Made by a program: the position numbers and the translations under genes
NCBI GenBank assembly: GCA_900315395.1
Contig: OMZC01000123.1
Span: 1-38,950, forward strand
From: an uncultured Gammaproteobacteria bacterium
GTDB lineage: Bacteria > Pseudomonadota > Gammaproteobacteria > Enterobacterales > Succinivibrionaceae
DNA length: 38,950 bases
Reading direction: 5' to 3'
Part shown: one piece after another, positions 25,067 through 34,958 of the stretch
How positions within the stretch are numbered: the stretch's first letter is position 1
Layout: each line of letters begins with the position of its first letter
The notes under the pieces: model-generated
Database searches by the model: none
Seen by the model: only the letters and a program-made list of their open reading frames with translations
What the model was told of the DNA's origin: nothing

Positions 25067-26649
25067 AATAAGTTCTCCTATGAAACCAAAAAGATGTAAA
25101 CAGACATAAAGAATAAATCAAAACTGCAAAATAATCATCTATTAGAAAATACTTAGAATTATCCTCATGAAAATACGCCACAACACTATCAACAAAAAGT
25201 AAAAGAAAAGAGTTTTGAAAATAACAAATGTACGAAAATCAAAATAACTAAATACTCAATCAAATGCGATTTATAAGCCATTTAAACAATCAATAAAGAC
25301 AATATTAAAATAGGTTATCAACAAAGTCACAAACTTTTCCACAGATACTTCGATGTGATTTTTCCACAGTTTCCACGACATTCCACAGAGTTTTCCACAA
25401 GTATCCACATCTAAAAGTGGAAAAAGATAATATTCACATTTAGAAAAAATAAAAAGAACTATGAGGTCATAAATCTGCAAAAATTTAGTTAACAGGAGAT
25501 TTACAAAAAGAGCACATTGCATTTACAATTTATCTTATTGTTTTAAGAGCGTTTTTATTAAATAATTTTCATTTGCGCATTTTAGCTTAAATAGATATTA
25601 ACCTTTAATAAGCTTGTCTGTGTCAACACATCTATTTTTATGATCGGTTAAAAACAACTAGAACAGACTTTTCTTAACGCTTCTCAACCTCGCATTTTTA
25701 CAAGGGATGTAAAAAAGTCAACCAAAATTGGCAATTACTTTTCCACTAATTGTGGAAAACTACCTGTTAATTGTTATTAAGAAATATTACTTGTTTTACT
25801 TGTGAATAAATAATTTAACTTATTGATTATTAAATCTATTATTTTTGTAAAAACTATTGACAGTAAGCTAACATTTCACAATTTTAAGATAGTAAAAAAT
25901 TTTTATCCCCAAAGTTTTCCACAACTGTTATTAACTAATTCACAGCCTCTTATAATTTACAAAACTGTAATTATATTCTTTAAAGATAATGCATTATCCA
26001 CATTTTACAGTTATCATTTTGTATTTAAAGATATTTTTACTAATAAACTTTATGTTTAACTAATTTTCTGTTTTATCCACATCCTTGTTTTATGCACTTT
26101 TCAGAGAAATTTCTCACAGAGGTTAAATTTATATTGCACAAATTCAGGTATTTTATTTAACTTATTGAATATTAAATACTTTATAATTTGCAAGCCTTTT
26201 TTAATTTTCTTTTCCACAAGTTCAAATCCCCATTCAAATCGAAGTTTTCCACACTTTCAACCTATTTCCACAATGTTTTCCACAACCTGTGGTTATAAAG
26301 ATCAAAGTACAATAATATATACTTTTACTTTCATTTATGAAATTTTCATATTTGCCCTTTTTTATGAAAATTTTGTCACTTTGGATTAAAGAGGAAGTAT
26401 TTTTGTTGCTTTGACTTGTCTTAAGGTATCTTTTCTCTATTCTTTAATTGCAGCTTACCTTTACTCTTGCTTAATGATTTCCTTTACATCTTCCTTGTAT
26501 CTTTTCTCATTTATCTTCATCATCATTTTTCATTTCTGATATGATGTGACCGGAATTTATCAACAATGATTCAACAGTTTTCGTTTTCATAAGCTTTAAG
26601 TAGCTTCTTAAAAGCTTAGCTCTTACAAAATCTATTAAGGATCTAAAAA
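25067..26649. other. Gene-free AT-rich region with DnaA-box cluster, possible replication origin
   Basis: Exact TTATCCACA occurs at 25994-26002 and 26073-26081, and TTATTCACA on the - strand at 25801-25809. TTTTCCACA, one mismatch from consensus, occurs forward at 25335, 25360, 25391, 25915, 26210, 26245 and 26276, and reverse at 25751-25759. GTATCCACA is at 25401 and TTATCAACA at 25315. The surroundings are very AT-rich. Genes to the left run mostly leftward and genes to the right start rightward. Only a couple of GATC sites are present, and dnaA, mnmG, mioC or rpmH are not adjacent, so the call is tentative. Apparent ORFs inside look spurious. Confidence 0.55.
26537..26545 (+). promoter_or_regulatory. 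Extended -10 promoter for murJ
   Basis: TGATATGAT matches an extended -10 element (TGn-TATGAT) about 105 nt upstream of the murJ start. Confidence 0.5.
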
Positions 26650-28215
26650 GTGGAAAGCAAGAAAAAATCAGGACTACTAAAGTCTGGTGCGATTACAGCC
26701 TTTGCTACCTTTCTTTCTCGTATCTTAGGAATGCTAAGAGATATCGCCATCGCTTCTTTATTAGGTGCATCTCTTTCAGCTGACGTTTATTTCTTTGCAA
26801 ATAGAATTCCAAACTTCTTTAGAAGATTGTTCGCAGAAGGTGCTTTCTCGCAAGCCTTCGTTCCTGTAATGAGTAAAACTAAAGAAACTCAAGATAAAGA
26901 AGCTTTAAAAGATCTTTTAAACAGAACAGCTGGTACCTTAGGCTTTATCGTGCTTATGGTGTCCTTAGTAGGTATGATCCTCTCCCCTGTGTTTACAGCT
27001 ATATTCGGTTGGGGCTGGTTTGAGTCTTACTTACATGGAACGGATGAAGCAATTAAATTTACACAAGCAAGTTTCCTTCTTAAAATTACTTTCCCATACC
27101 TGTTTTTCATCACCTTAACAGCCCTTACCAGTGCTGTTTTAAATGTCTACGGAAAATTCTTAATTCCTGCAATTACACCATGTGTGTTAAACATTGTGCT
27201 GATTACCTTTGCTTATTTTGTGGCACCTCATTTTTCAGATCCTAATGTGGTGCTGGCTGTAGCAATGGTTGTAGGTGGTGTTTTACAGTTAGCTCTGCAG
27301 ATCCCCTTTGTACTAAAACTTAAGATCTTTATTATTCCCAAGTGGGGCTGGCATCATGAAGGTGTTACAAAAATTAGAAAACTGATGTTACCTGCGATTG
27401 TGGGAATTTCAGCAAGCCAGATTAACCTAATTGTAAATACAGCTCTAGCTTCATTCTTAGCTACTGGCGCTATCTCTTATCTTTATTACTCAGACAGATT
27501 ACTAGAGTTTCCAATCGGTATCTTTGCTGTGGCAATTTCTACTGTGATTTTACCTGCCTTATCAAAGATTGATATCAAACATGATCATGCAAAATACGTA
27601 AAGACTCTTGATTGGGGTGTGCGTTTGGTACTGCTCTTAGGTATAGCCTCTATGTGTGGCATTATCGCACTAAGAGAACCTATCTTAAGAGTGATCTTTA
27701 TGAGAGGCGCTTTTACAGCAGAGCATGTATTACTCTCATCAGCATCTTTATTAGCATCAGTATCTGGTCTTTGTGCCATTATGTTAGTAAGAGTAATTGT
27801 GCAGGGCTTTGCCGCAATTCAGGATACTAAAACACCTGTGCGCTGCTCAATTACCGCTATCTGCTCTAACATTATTTTTAACTTAATCCTAATCTGGCCT
27901 TTAGGTTATGTAGGTTTAGCTTTATCTACAGCACTAGCTGCCTACGTAAACATCTCTCTTTTAATCTATTTCTTGAAAAAGAGAAACATCTATACCATCT
28001 CAAGACAGACTCTTTTATTTATCTTAAAGGTGCTATTTGCAGGCTTCATCATGGCTTTAGTGATCTTTATGATTAGACCTGAGTTTGAAAGTTGGATTGC
28101 AATGTCTACACTTGAAGCTACTTTCTACCTAGCTTTATTAGTAGTAGCAGGCGGTATTGTCTTTACAGCTGTATGCCTAGTTTTAGGTATCAGACCATCT
28201 ACTTTGAGAATGTAG
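26650..28215 (+). CDS. murJ: Lipid II flippase MurJ
   Basis: Inner-membrane flippase that moves lipid II for peptidoglycan synthesis. The 521-residue product is close to E. coli MurJ (511) and has about 14 hydrophobic segments. The conserved N-terminal region SRILGMLRDIAIASLLGAS and the hallmark FFRRLFAEGAFSQAFVP are present. The start is GTG after AAGGA. It is a single gene following the DnaA-box-rich region, with uspE about 150 nt downstream. Confidence 0.96.
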   Translation: MESKKKSGLLKSGAITAFATFLSRILGMLRDIAIASLLGASLSADVYFFANRIPNFFRRLFAEGAFSQAFVPVMSKTKETQDKEALKDLLNRTAGTLGFIVLMVSLVGMILSPVFTAIFGWGWFESYLHGTDEAIKFTQASFLLKITFPYLFFITLTALTSAVLNVYGKFLIPAITPCVLNIVLITFAYFVAPHFSDPNVVLAVAMVVGGVLQLALQIPFVLKLKIFIIPKWGWHHEGVTKIRKLMLPAIVGISASQINLIVNTALASFLATGAISYLYYSDRLLEFPIGIFAVAISTVILPALSKIDIKHDHAKYVKTLDWGVRLVLLLGIASMCGIIALREPILRVIFMRGAFTAEHVLLSSASLLASVSGLCAIMLVRVIVQGFAAIQDTKTPVRCSITAICSNIIFNLILIWPLGYVGLALSTALAAYVNISLLIYFLKKRNIYTISRQTLLFILKVLFAGFIMALVIFMIRPEFESWIAMSTLEATFYLALLVVAGGIVFTAVCLVLGIRPSTLRM

Positions 28216-28369
28216 ACATGGGTGCAGATAAAGAGTGCAGACGTATAAACAATTAAAATTTAAGTAAAATTTTGTTTGTTGTCGCACATTTATATGTAAA
28301 TACTTATGATCTTTTACACGTAATATCTTATAGTTAATATAGAAATATCAATGGACTAGGAGATAATTT

Positions 28370-29290
28370 ATGAAAAAGTACAATAATATTTTAGTCGTCG
28401 CCGAACCTAAGAAAGATGTTCAGGTTGCACTTAAACGTGCTTTAGATATCACCCAGTTCAACCCAAAGGCTACAATCACCTTTTTAAGAGTTGTCTATGA
28501 TTATTCATATGATTTGATCATTCTTAACAAGGTAAAGGAAAAACCTGTTCATGAAGATATTGAACAGACCTATATTGATCATTTAGAGAAGATCATTGAA
28601 GAGTACAGGACCAAGGCTAACTCTGAGACAACTATTCTTCCAAAGGTTGTTGAGAACAAAGATGTAGGCGAAGCTGTTATTGATGAAATCAACAACGGTA
28701 AATATGACCTTATCATTAAGGCTGCTAACCACCATGGTGTACTAGATTCAATCATCTTTACCCCTATTGACTGGTATATTCTAAGAAATTCACAGATCCC
28801 AGTAATTATCGCAAAAGATCATGAATGGACTGAAGGTGGCAACATTGTAGTTTGCGTTGATTTCACTTTAAAAGATCACGTAATTTCAAATGTAGCAATG
28901 CTTCGTGAAGCACAGATCATAGCAAAACTCACCAAGGGTCAGATCCACTTAGTAAACTCAGCTCCCGTATATTTACCTAGTGTAATGTTAGAAGTTCCTC
29001 ACTACTCACCATCATTATATGAGCAGAGTGTGGTTGAAGAGCATAAGAACAAACTCTTAGAGTTTGCTCATAAACACAACATTCCACAGGAATTCTGTCA
29101 TATTCAGGAAGGTATGCCTGATGATGTAATTCCACAGATCTGCAGAAAGCTAAATGCTAAATCTGTATTCATAGGTTCTGCAGGTCGTTCAGGCTTTATG
29201 GCAGCACTGATTGGTAACACCTGTGAAGAGATAGTTGATGATATTGATGCAGATCTGTATGTTTTAAACAGCAAGACTATTGCTAAGTAA
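28370..29290 (+). CDS. uspE: Universal stress protein UspE-like
   Basis: A 306-residue protein with two Usp domains (about 1-150 and 155-306). The N-terminus MKKYNNILVVAEPKKDVQVALKRAL resembles E. coli UspE. The second domain ends with GSAGRSGFMAALIGNTCEEI, a nucleotide-binding-like loop. AGGAG precedes the ATG. It is a paralogue of the gene at 15.1-16.0 kb and is the better match to E. coli UspE. It ends at an intrinsic terminator. Confidence 0.87.
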   Translation: MKKYNNILVVAEPKKDVQVALKRALDITQFNPKATITFLRVVYDYSYDLIILNKVKEKPVHEDIEQTYIDHLEKIIEEYRTKANSETTILPKVVENKDVGEAVIDEINNGKYDLIIKAANHHGVLDSIIFTPIDWYILRNSQIPVIIAKDHEWTEGGNIVVCVDFTLKDHVISNVAMLREAQIIAKLTKGQIHLVNSAPVYLPSVMLEVPHYSPSLYEQSVVEEHKNKLLEFAHKHNIPQEFCHIQEGMPDDVIPQICRKLNAKSVFIGSAGRSGFMAALIGNTCEEIVDDIDADLYVLNSKTIAK

Positions 29291-29331
29291 TTACAGATAA
29301 TCTAGGTCAAACCTGTAATCAAAGTTAAATG

Positions 29332-29366
29332 AAAGCTACGTTTTGATATTAGAACGTAGCTTTTTT
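29332..29366 (+). terminator. Intrinsic terminator of uspE
   Basis: AAAGCTACGTT (29332-29342) pairs perfectly with AACGTAGCTTT (29353-29363), and the T-run continues to 29366. Confidence 0.93.
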
Positions 29367-29523
29367 GTGTTGTTTTCATCTTTGCCTAGCTGATTTAATG
29401 CTCTTTTTTTAAACAATTTTTACCCCATCAAGTAAACGTTTGCACAGAAATAACAATTTTTAGAAATCTTTAAAAAATTTGATTAGAATATGCGCATTGA
29501 TTTAGTTGAACACAGTAAAGAAA

Positions 29524-30462
29524 ATGTCAGATTCTTTAATTAACGCATACACAGTTATCTTAATTTTTCTTTTTGGATACTTTTTCAAGCGCTTTAAGCT
29601 TGTTTCCATTAAAACAGCACGTGATCTTTCATATGTGGTCATGTACGTCACTCTGCCTTGTGCGATTTTAGGTGGTTCATCAGGTGAGATCGATCTTAAG
29701 GCAAGCATGTTCTTTATCTTGCCATTAGCTTTTACTGTAAGCATGATCTTGCCTTTAATTGGATATGTACTCTACAGAAAACAACCTGATAGATGCGTCT
29801 ATACCATGTTAAATTTAGGTGGATTTAATATTGGTAATTTCGTACTGCCATTCATGCAGTCAATTCTCTCCCCTGAAGGTTTTATCGCGCTCTGTCTGTT
29901 TGATGTAATCAACGCTTTCTTCTGTTTTGGTGGAGTTTATTGCATGGCTTTATATTTAAACAGAAAGGGCTTTGACTCAGGTGAAAAGATTGATCTTAAA
30001 AAGATCTTAATTGAGCTTGCAAAATCCATCACCTCATACTGCTGCATCTTGTCAATTGCACTGTCTGCAACAGGTGTAGTTATGCCAAAAGAAATCTTAG
30101 AGCCAGTAAAACTAATTGGTAGTTCAAATACCTTCTTATGTATGTTTGTAATTGGTGTAGCTCTTAACTTTAATATCAATTTTGCAAGTGTAAAACGTAT
30201 CTTAAAGATGCTGTTCTTACGCTATGGTTCTGCTTTAGTTATTGCTATTCTAATTTGGGTATTAACTCCATTCTCACCTATGGTGCGTTTTGTTTTAGTA
30301 GCAATTGTCTTTGCTCCTATTACCTCATTAGCGCCTATTACAGCAATTAGGTGCTTACCTCAGTTTGCTGAGGATTCAGCAAACCTTAATATGATGTCAG
30401 TAATCACCTCTGTCATCATTATTACGCTATTAAATGCATCTGCAGCGCTATTTTTAGGATAG
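29524..30462 (+). CDS. AEC (auxin efflux carrier) family transporter
   Basis: An integral membrane protein of about 312 residues with roughly ten hydrophobic segments arranged as two five-helix halves, as in the AEC/BART family. The motif NLGGFNIGNFVLPF in the fourth segment is typical of the family. Bacterial members are proposed carriers of malate, malonate or other organic acids; the substrate is unknown here. I chose ATG 29524; a TTG at 29506 would add six residues. It converges with bioC. Confidence 0.87.
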   Translation: MSDSLINAYTVILIFLFGYFFKRFKLVSIKTARDLSYVVMYVTLPCAILGGSSGEIDLKASMFFILPLAFTVSMILPLIGYVLYRKQPDRCVYTMLNLGGFNIGNFVLPFMQSILSPEGFIALCLFDVINAFFCFGGVYCMALYLNRKGFDSGEKIDLKKILIELAKSITSYCCILSIALSATGVVMPKEILEPVKLIGSSNTFLCMFVIGVALNFNINFASVKRILKMLFLRYGSALVIAILIWVLTPFSPMVRFVLVAIVFAPITSLAPITAIRCLPQFAEDSANLNMMSVITSVIIITLLNASAALFLG

Positions 30463-30552
30463 TTATCTTAGAAAAGTAGTTTTGGCTGTTGTCAAAAGGC
30501 TAGGATGAGACTAAAGAAAGGACCTGTTGCATAGTTAAAAAACAGGATTAGT

Positions 30553-30589
30553 AAGCTCTAAAAAGAAGAAAAAACTCTGATTAGAGCTT
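30553..30589. terminator. Hairpin between convergent AEC transporter and bioC genes
   Basis: AAGCTCTAA (30553-30561) and TTAGAGCTT (30581-30589) are perfect 9-bp arms with a 19-nt A-rich loop. TTTTTT read on the - strand inside the loop may serve termination of the bio operon. Confidence 0.5.
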
Positions 30590-30627
30590 TTAAGCTTACT
30601 TACTTCTTAACAGCTACTTTTTAACAG

Positions 30628-31389
30628 CTATTTTTTTACCACTACCAAGTAATAACTCCAGGTGAGTTTTACACCATTATCTGTAGAGTACTTATCCTCA
30701 TAAGATTTTATAAAATCATTTAATCTTGATTTGGTCCAGATGCTGTGTGTAAGACCACTTACACCGGTATTCTTAAATGAGCGCAACATGGTCTTTACAT
30801 CATCAAAGTAACTTTCAAGCTCAATTTTCTCGATGTCAAAAGCACAGTGAGTCTTTTTTAAAATCTTCTTTAAAGTAGCTTTATCTATATACTCAAGACC
30901 AACTCCTGAGCATTCTCTTAACTCATAGAAGTTATCTTTAGAAAAGATAGTAAAAGCTAAAATACCATCTTTTTGTAAATGCTCTAAGTAGTTTAAAAGA
31001 TCGCATTCAAGCTTTTTTAACCACTGAAAACAGGCATTTGAAATGATAAGCGAATAGTTGTCATGAAGTTCTAAGTTATCAGCATCAGCTTGTAGGAAAC
31101 TTAATTTATTCTCTTTAAAAAGCTCGGTATCTTTAAATTTCTCTTTGCACAAATTGAGCATATCTAAAGAAAGATCATTAAGAGTTAATGAGGATAACTT
31201 TAAGTCACTTAAGATAAGTGAAGACAGCAGACCTGTACCACAACCTATTTCTAAAACAGTGTCAAAGCTCTTTTGTGGCAAAAATTCTATTAACTCATAA
31301 GCCATAGTATTTTGCACGATGGCACTGCTCTCATAGGTTTTGCTTGCCTTAGAAAAGCTTTTTTGAATACTGTCTTTTGAAATTTGCAT
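30628..31389 (-). CDS. bioC: Malonyl-ACP O-methyltransferase
   Basis: BioC methylates malonyl-ACP to start pimelate synthesis for biotin. The 253-residue product is a class I SAM methyltransferase with motif I VLEIGCGTGLLSSLI (about 45-59), LQADADNLE, and ISNACFQWL, where the last segment is characteristic of BioC. It is the last gene of a bioF-bioG-bioC unit, which supports the specific assignment. Confidence 0.92.
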   Translation of the reverse strand: MQISKDSIQKSFSKASKTYESSAIVQNTMAYELIEFLPQKSFDTVLEIGCGTGLLSSLILSDLKLSSLTLNDLSLDMLNLCKEKFKDTELFKENKLSFLQADADNLELHDNYSLIISNACFQWLKKLECDLLNYLEHLQKDGILAFTIFSKDNFYELRECSGVGLEYIDKATLKKILKKTHCAFDIEKIELESYFDDVKTMLRSFKNTGVSGLTHSIWTKSRLNDFIKSYEDKYSTDNGVKLTWSYYLVVVKK

Positions 31390-31426
31390 TAGTTACTGTC
31401 GCTGTTTTACTGTAGTCTGTCTGGAA

Positions 31427-32095
31427 CTAGAATGGAAGAAAACCAAAAGCATCTTCAAAGTCATCTTTACTGTAGTGACCATTCTCGTTTTTCGTTACAT
31501 CTATTTGATGTAATTTACATGAGGCTAATACGTTTGCGGGAGAAAAGATCCTGTCTTTCATACCGATGTGTGTAATGGTATAAGCAAAATCTTCAACTAA
31601 AGGCTCTTTTGAAAATGGAATTAGAGCTTCAAGTTCTGCTTTTAAAGATTCAACAGAACGCTCAGGTCTTGTTTCCATATACTCATTAAATGTCTTTAGG
31701 TTAGTACACATGCGTCTATAGAATTTTACAGCATTAGTCTCATCTAAAGCATCAATGGTAGCCTGCCACATAGATAAAGGAATGCCTAGCTTATTATCAA
31801 TACCTTCTAGAGTACCGTTAATTGCAGTACTAAAACTTACTTTCTTTAATAAACCATATTGATTTAAAACCTTAGGAGCTGCCATCACACCCATTGACCA
31901 GGTTATAAGCTTAATCTCTTCAAATTCATCGTATAAGCTTGGATCAAAAGCTCTGTCTGTATAGTCATAGACCAAAGCTACAGAGTTTGAAGTTATATCT
32001 TTTAAATATTGAAAAGGCTTTGCATCCTGACCGTATCCTAAAAATACTAGGTCAAGGCGCTTTTTATCAGTTTTCTTTAAAAAACACTGTTTCAT
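31427..32095 (-). CDS. bioG: Pimeloyl-ACP methyl ester esterase BioG
   Basis: BioG removes the methyl group from pimeloyl-ACP methyl ester and replaces BioH in some bacteria. The 222-residue product is of the DUF452 type: FLGYGQDAKPF near the N-terminus, the nucleophile motif ITWSMGVMAA, and a C-terminal HIGMKDRIFSPANV segment with the Asp, then His in NENGHYSKDDF. It lies 10 nt downstream of bioF and 37 nt upstream of bioC. Confidence 0.93.
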   Translation of the reverse strand: MKQCFLKKTDKKRLDLVFLGYGQDAKPFQYLKDITSNSVALVYDYTDRAFDPSLYDEFEEIKLITWSMGVMAAPKVLNQYGLLKKVSFSTAINGTLEGIDNKLGIPLSMWQATIDALDETNAVKFYRRMCTNLKTFNEYMETRPERSVESLKAELEALIPFSKEPLVEDFAYTITHIGMKDRIFSPANVLASCKLHQIDVTKNENGHYSKDDFEDAFGFLPF

Positions 32096-32105
32096 GACTA
32101 TCCAC

Positions 32106-33302
32106 TTATAGTTCTATCTTTGAAAAGGCTTTAATTGTATCTTTTAATTGCTCAACTTGGCTATCACTCAATGAAGCTGTAAGTGACAGACGTAATCTTG
32201 CTTTACCCTTTGGTACTGTAGGATGACGAATTGGCATTGCATAAAAGCCGTGATCTTTAAAGAATTCACAGGCTTTTACAGCTTTTTCATTTTCATAAGT
32301 TAAAACAGGGATGATCTGAGATTGAGATACATTCTCATAACCACTTTCTTTTAAAGTGTCATGAATATATGAGCTAATTGAGTGCAGACGTTCTCTTAAA
32401 TCATTTCGCTTTTGCATGTATTTAACCATAAAGTTTGCATGAGCAAAAGCTAATGGAGATAGAGCTGTTGAAAAGATAAGAGAACGTGAGGTATTGATTA
32501 AATAATCACGAGCAGTCTCATTGCACAAGATACAAGCGCCCTGTGAACCTAAACCTTTACCAAAGGTGGTTAATATAAAATCAATCTCATCAGTTACCTG
32601 ATTTAAATGACATAAACCGGCGCCATTGTCAGCATAAAGGCAGAAAGAATGAGCCTCATCTACATATAAATAGACATTTTTAAACTTATGTTTTAATTCT
32701 ACTAATTTCTTTAAATCACATAAGTCTCCATCCATACTGAAAACAGCTTCTGTAACTACAATTACAGAATCATATTTGTCAGCATGAGTGTTTAGTAACC
32801 TCTCTAAATGCTCATAGTCATTATGAGCATAACGAAGACATTTGCCTTTAGCTGTCATCATGCCATCAATGATTGATGCATGGGCTAGCTTATCAGCTAT
32901 GATTAAATTGTTTTCAGTAGCCAAAGCTGAGATAACACCGCTGTTTGCAGAAAATCCTGAATTAAAGAACAGAGCTTTTTTATTGAAAAGTTCTTCCATA
33001 GAGATCTCTGCATCCCCATAGGATGAGTGGGCTCCTGTTAAAAGAGGAGAGCCTGATGAGGACATACGGATGTCAGCGTTTAATTTATCGTTATTATCTT
33101 TTTGTAAAACATCTGATAGGAAATCAAAGGCCAGATTAAGATCTGATGCTAATCCTAAATAGTCATTTGATGATAAATTTACATATTCATGAGAATCGAC
33201 AATGATTTTGGTGCCACACTGAGATTTTGGTTTTACAGTACGTAGCTGTCCGAGCTTTTTATTATTATCTAAAAGCTCCTGCATTTTCTGATATAAACTC
33301 AC
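32106..33302 (-). CDS. bioF: 8-amino-7-oxononanoate synthase
   Basis: PLP enzyme that condenses pimeloyl-ACP with alanine in biotin synthesis. The 398-residue product has NLSSNDYLGLA, the GHSS-like SPLLTGAHSSY segment, VDEAHSFCLY, and the PLP lysine in TTFGKGLGSQGA. The start is GTG after AAGG. It is first in bioF-bioG-bioC; bioA, bioD and bioB are not in the window. Confidence 0.96.
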   Translation of the reverse strand: MSLYQKMQELLDNNKKLGQLRTVKPKSQCGTKIIVDSHEYVNLSSNDYLGLASDLNLAFDFLSDVLQKDNNDKLNADIRMSSSGSPLLTGAHSSYGDAEISMEELFNKKALFFNSGFSANSGVISALATENNLIIADKLAHASIIDGMMTAKGKCLRYAHNDYEHLERLLNTHADKYDSVIVVTEAVFSMDGDLCDLKKLVELKHKFKNVYLYVDEAHSFCLYADNGAGLCHLNQVTDEIDFILTTFGKGLGSQGACILCNETARDYLINTSRSLIFSTALSPLAFAHANFMVKYMQKRNDLRERLHSISSYIHDTLKESGYENVSQSQIIPVLTYENEKAVKACEFFKDHGFYAMPIRHPTVPKGKARLRLSLTASLSDSQVEQLKDTIKAFSKIEL

Positions 33303-33492
33303 GCTAACCTTCTTGGTAAATAAAATTTACATTGAAATTCAGTAAGATATTTTAGGAAAAGATTTTAATCTGGTCAAAAAGATACGCTTATATGTAATTT
33401 TGACAATAAAATTAGGTAAAAAGCGGTTATAATATCAGCTTAAATAGCAAAAGAATTTAATAATGTCAAATAATCAAAATTAAGGTTTAAAA

Positions 33493-34941
33493 GTGAGCAA
33501 AGCGGTAACTTGTCTTGAACCTAAGGCTGTCTGGTCTTATTTCAACGAAATTACAAAAATTCCTCGTCCTTCTTCTCATGAAGAAAAAATTGCTGAATTT
33601 ATCTTAAAATTTGCTAAAGAACACGGCTTTAAATGCCATAAAGACGAAGTTGGCAACGTAATCATTGATATTGATGCTACAGAAGACAAAAAGGATGCAC
33701 CTTTAGTAATTCTGCAAGGTCATATGGATATGGTTCCTGTAGTTGAAGACGGATTTACCCATGACTTTTTAAATGAAGGTATTAAAGCTTACGTTGACGA
33801 ACCATTTGTTAAAGCTGAACACACCACATTAGGTGCTGATAATGGTATTGCCATTGCACTAGTGATGGCTTTAGCTGATGATAAAACCTTATCTCATGGT
33901 CCTTTAAGAGCAGTATTCACTGTAGAAGAAGAAACTACTATGAAAGGTGCTACTGGTTTATCACCAGAATATTTACAGGGCGATTACCTCATTAACCTAG
34001 ATTCTGAGGATAATGGTTACCTCTTTGTAAATTGCGCAGGTTCATATGATGTAAACATCAAATTCAATTTCAATAAAGTTGAAACTGAAGACACTAAAGC
34101 TATTGAAATTACCCTGTCTCATTTAGCAGGCGGTCATTCAGGTGCTGATATTCATTTAGGTCACGCCAATGCAATTAAGCTATTAGCTTCTTTACTTGAC
34201 GATATGTCTGATGATGTTGATTTCTTTATCAATAACATCTCAGGCGGTGCAGTGCGTAATGCGATCCCTTCTAAAGCACAGTGCACCATCTGCGTGCCTG
34301 AAAAAGAAATTGAGACTGCTAAGACAAAGTTAAATGAGCTCTTTAAAGTACAAAAAGAGATCTATGCTACAACCGATCCTATGATGACTCTTGAGATCAC
34401 AGAGTCTGATAAAAAGGATGCTTTAGGTTATGCTCAAACCCTTGATCTAATCCACTTTATACGCTCATTGCCAAATGGCATTATACGTATGTCACCAGAG
34501 TTTTCAGGTATTGTTGAAACTTCAATTAACCTTGGAGTTATCAACTCTGATAACGAGAGTGTAAAAATCTGTATGCTTGCACGCTCACTTAACAGCGATG
34601 CTTTAAGTGATATGATAAATACAGTTAAGTCTCAGTGTTATCTTTTAGATAATGTTGAGGTTGAAGAATCCAACAGACATGAACCTTGGTCATCACCAAG
34701 CAAGAACAGACTTATTGATGTTCTAAATGAAAGCTATAAGTCAGTTACTGGTAATGAGTTTAAGGTTACAGCTTTACATGCCGGCGTAGAATGTGCAACT
34801 TTTGCTAAGGCAAATAAGAAATTACAGCTAATTTCTATTGGACCTACAGTATTAAATCCACATTCTCCAAAAGAGCGTGTTGATATTGAAGGCGTAAAAG
34901 ATATTTATTTAACAGTATGTCGCGCTCTTGCGATGCTTTAA
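33493..34941 (+). CDS. pepD: Cytosol nonspecific dipeptidase (aminoacyl-histidine dipeptidase)
   Basis: M20C zinc peptidase that cleaves dipeptides such as carnosine and Cys-Gly. The 482-residue product matches the family length. Metal-site segments are visible: LQGHMDMV, TLGADNGIA, VEEETTMKGA, NLDSED and the C-terminal LHAGVECA with a late NPHSPKERVDI. GTG start after AAGG. A TATAAT at 33428-33433 is a plausible -10. The next gene starts 17 nt after the stop and is probably cotranscribed. Confidence 0.96.
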   Translation: MSKAVTCLEPKAVWSYFNEITKIPRPSSHEEKIAEFILKFAKEHGFKCHKDEVGNVIIDIDATEDKKDAPLVILQGHMDMVPVVEDGFTHDFLNEGIKAYVDEPFVKAEHTTLGADNGIAIALVMALADDKTLSHGPLRAVFTVEEETTMKGATGLSPEYLQGDYLINLDSEDNGYLFVNCAGSYDVNIKFNFNKVETEDTKAIEITLSHLAGGHSGADIHLGHANAIKLLASLLDDMSDDVDFFINNISGGAVRNAIPSKAQCTICVPEKEIETAKTKLNELFKVQKEIYATTDPMMTLEITESDKKDALGYAQTLDLIHFIRSLPNGIIRMSPEFSGIVETSINLGVINSDNESVKICMLARSLNSDALSDMINTVKSQCYLLDNVEVEESNRHEPWSSPSKNRLIDVLNESYKSVTGNEFKVTALHAGVECATFAKANKKLQLISIGPTVLNPHSPKERVDIEGVKDIYLTVCRALAML

Positions 34942-34958
34942 AATTAGGAAGAAATAAT

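Noticed and set aside
25271-25522. 83-codon ORF on the - strand in the gene-free region
   Set aside because: Low-complexity translation of AT-rich, DnaA-box-containing DNA with no ribosome site or recognisable motif.
25823-26389. Two + strand ORFs (25823-26059 and 26165-26389)
   Set aside because: Their Phe/Ile/Lys/Ser-rich translations come from AT-rich DNA with TTTTCCACA boxes; no ribosome sites or family resemblance.
33400-33433. TTGACA plus TATAAT promoter for pepD
   Set aside because: Both boxes are good, but the 22-bp spacing is too long for a normal sigma-70 promoter; only the -10 is kept as a possibility.
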